Shown: positions 5,956 to 6,004 of the stretch, one piece after another | Position numbering within the stretch: the first letter of the stretch is position 1 | Layout of the letters: the number at the start of each line of letters is the position of its first letter | DNA from: Methylomonas sp. | GTDB taxonomy: Bacteria; Pseudomonadota; Gammaproteobacteria; Methylococcales; Methylomonadaceae | Direction: 5' to 3' | NCBI GenBank assembly: GCA_028688235.1 | Contig: JAQTYP010000232.1 | Coordinates: forward strand, 1-6,004 | Length of the DNA stretch: 6,004 nucleotides | Notes under the pieces: model-generated | Told to the model about the DNA's origin: nothing | Database searches by the model: none | Seen by the model: only the letters and a program-made list of their open reading frames with translations | Program-made: the position numbers and the translations under genes

Positions 5956-6004
5956 ACGCGCCCAGAGCGGCCAAGACCCTGTCCGGCGCTATTTCGTTCA
6001 GGCA
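5954..6004 (-). CDS. waaF: C-terminal fragment, probable heptosyltransferase II (WaaF)
   Basis: The minus strand from the right edge is open for 16 codons, giving CLNEIAPDRVLAALGA and then TAG. The pattern of a short acidic stretch, I-x-P-x-R-V-L and a Leu/Ala tail resembles the C-terminus of E. coli WaaF (DITPQRVLEEL). Only this tail is visible, so the assignment rests on that short match plus position: it is directly upstream of waaC, as in the waaF-waaC order of enterobacterial core operons. Another protein ending in a short helix cannot be excluded. Confidence 0.5.
   Translation of the reverse strand, partial: CLNEIAPDRVLAALGA

Overview
The window looks like chromosomal DNA from a Gram-negative proteobacterium, most likely a gammaproteobacterium. 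It encodes an E. coli-type 2-oxoglutarate dehydrogenase (E1o and E2o), a YcbL/GloC-type glyoxalase II and heptosyltransferases for the LPS inner core. Base composition looks moderately GC-rich in the genes, with a more AT-rich intergenic region at the left. A gamma methanotroph-like host is possible, but that is only an impression from protein style and nothing in the window proves it.

Layout. Positions 1-102 (minus) hold the start of an unrecognised protein that runs off the left edge. Positions 103-244 are a divergent intergenic region with weak promoter-like elements, a GC-rich direct repeat and no convincing RNA gene. Positions 245-4253 (plus) hold sucA and sucB, which overlap by 11 bases, with the sucB ribosome binding site inside the end of sucA. 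After a 46-base gap containing a small hairpin comes gloC (4300-4935, plus), a metallo-beta-lactamase-fold thioesterase. Eight bases further on, the facing gene waaC (4944-5948, minus) ends. Its GTG start lies five bases after the stop of another minus-strand gene, of which only the last 16 codons are present (5954-6004), probably waaF.

Function. SucA decarboxylates 2-oxoglutarate on thiamine diphosphate and SucB transfers the succinyl group through a lipoyl lysine to CoA, giving succinyl-CoA in the TCA cycle. The third subunit (E3, dihydrolipoamide dehydrogenase) and succinyl-CoA synthetase (sucCD) are not adjacent, so they must lie elsewhere. GloC would hydrolyse S-lactoylglutathione in methylglyoxal detoxification. 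WaaC, with the probable WaaF upstream, adds L-glycero-D-manno-heptose to the Kdo-lipid A core. All complete genes look intact.

This is mostly an ordinary housekeeping region. I found no mobile element, CRISPR array, tRNA or rRNA, and no convincing new system. The items worth a second look are small: a perfect 11-bp inverted repeat inside sucA, a cluster of homopolymer runs and a variant nucleotide-sugar motif in waaC, a short leader ORF overlapping the sucA start, and the unidentified divergent gene.
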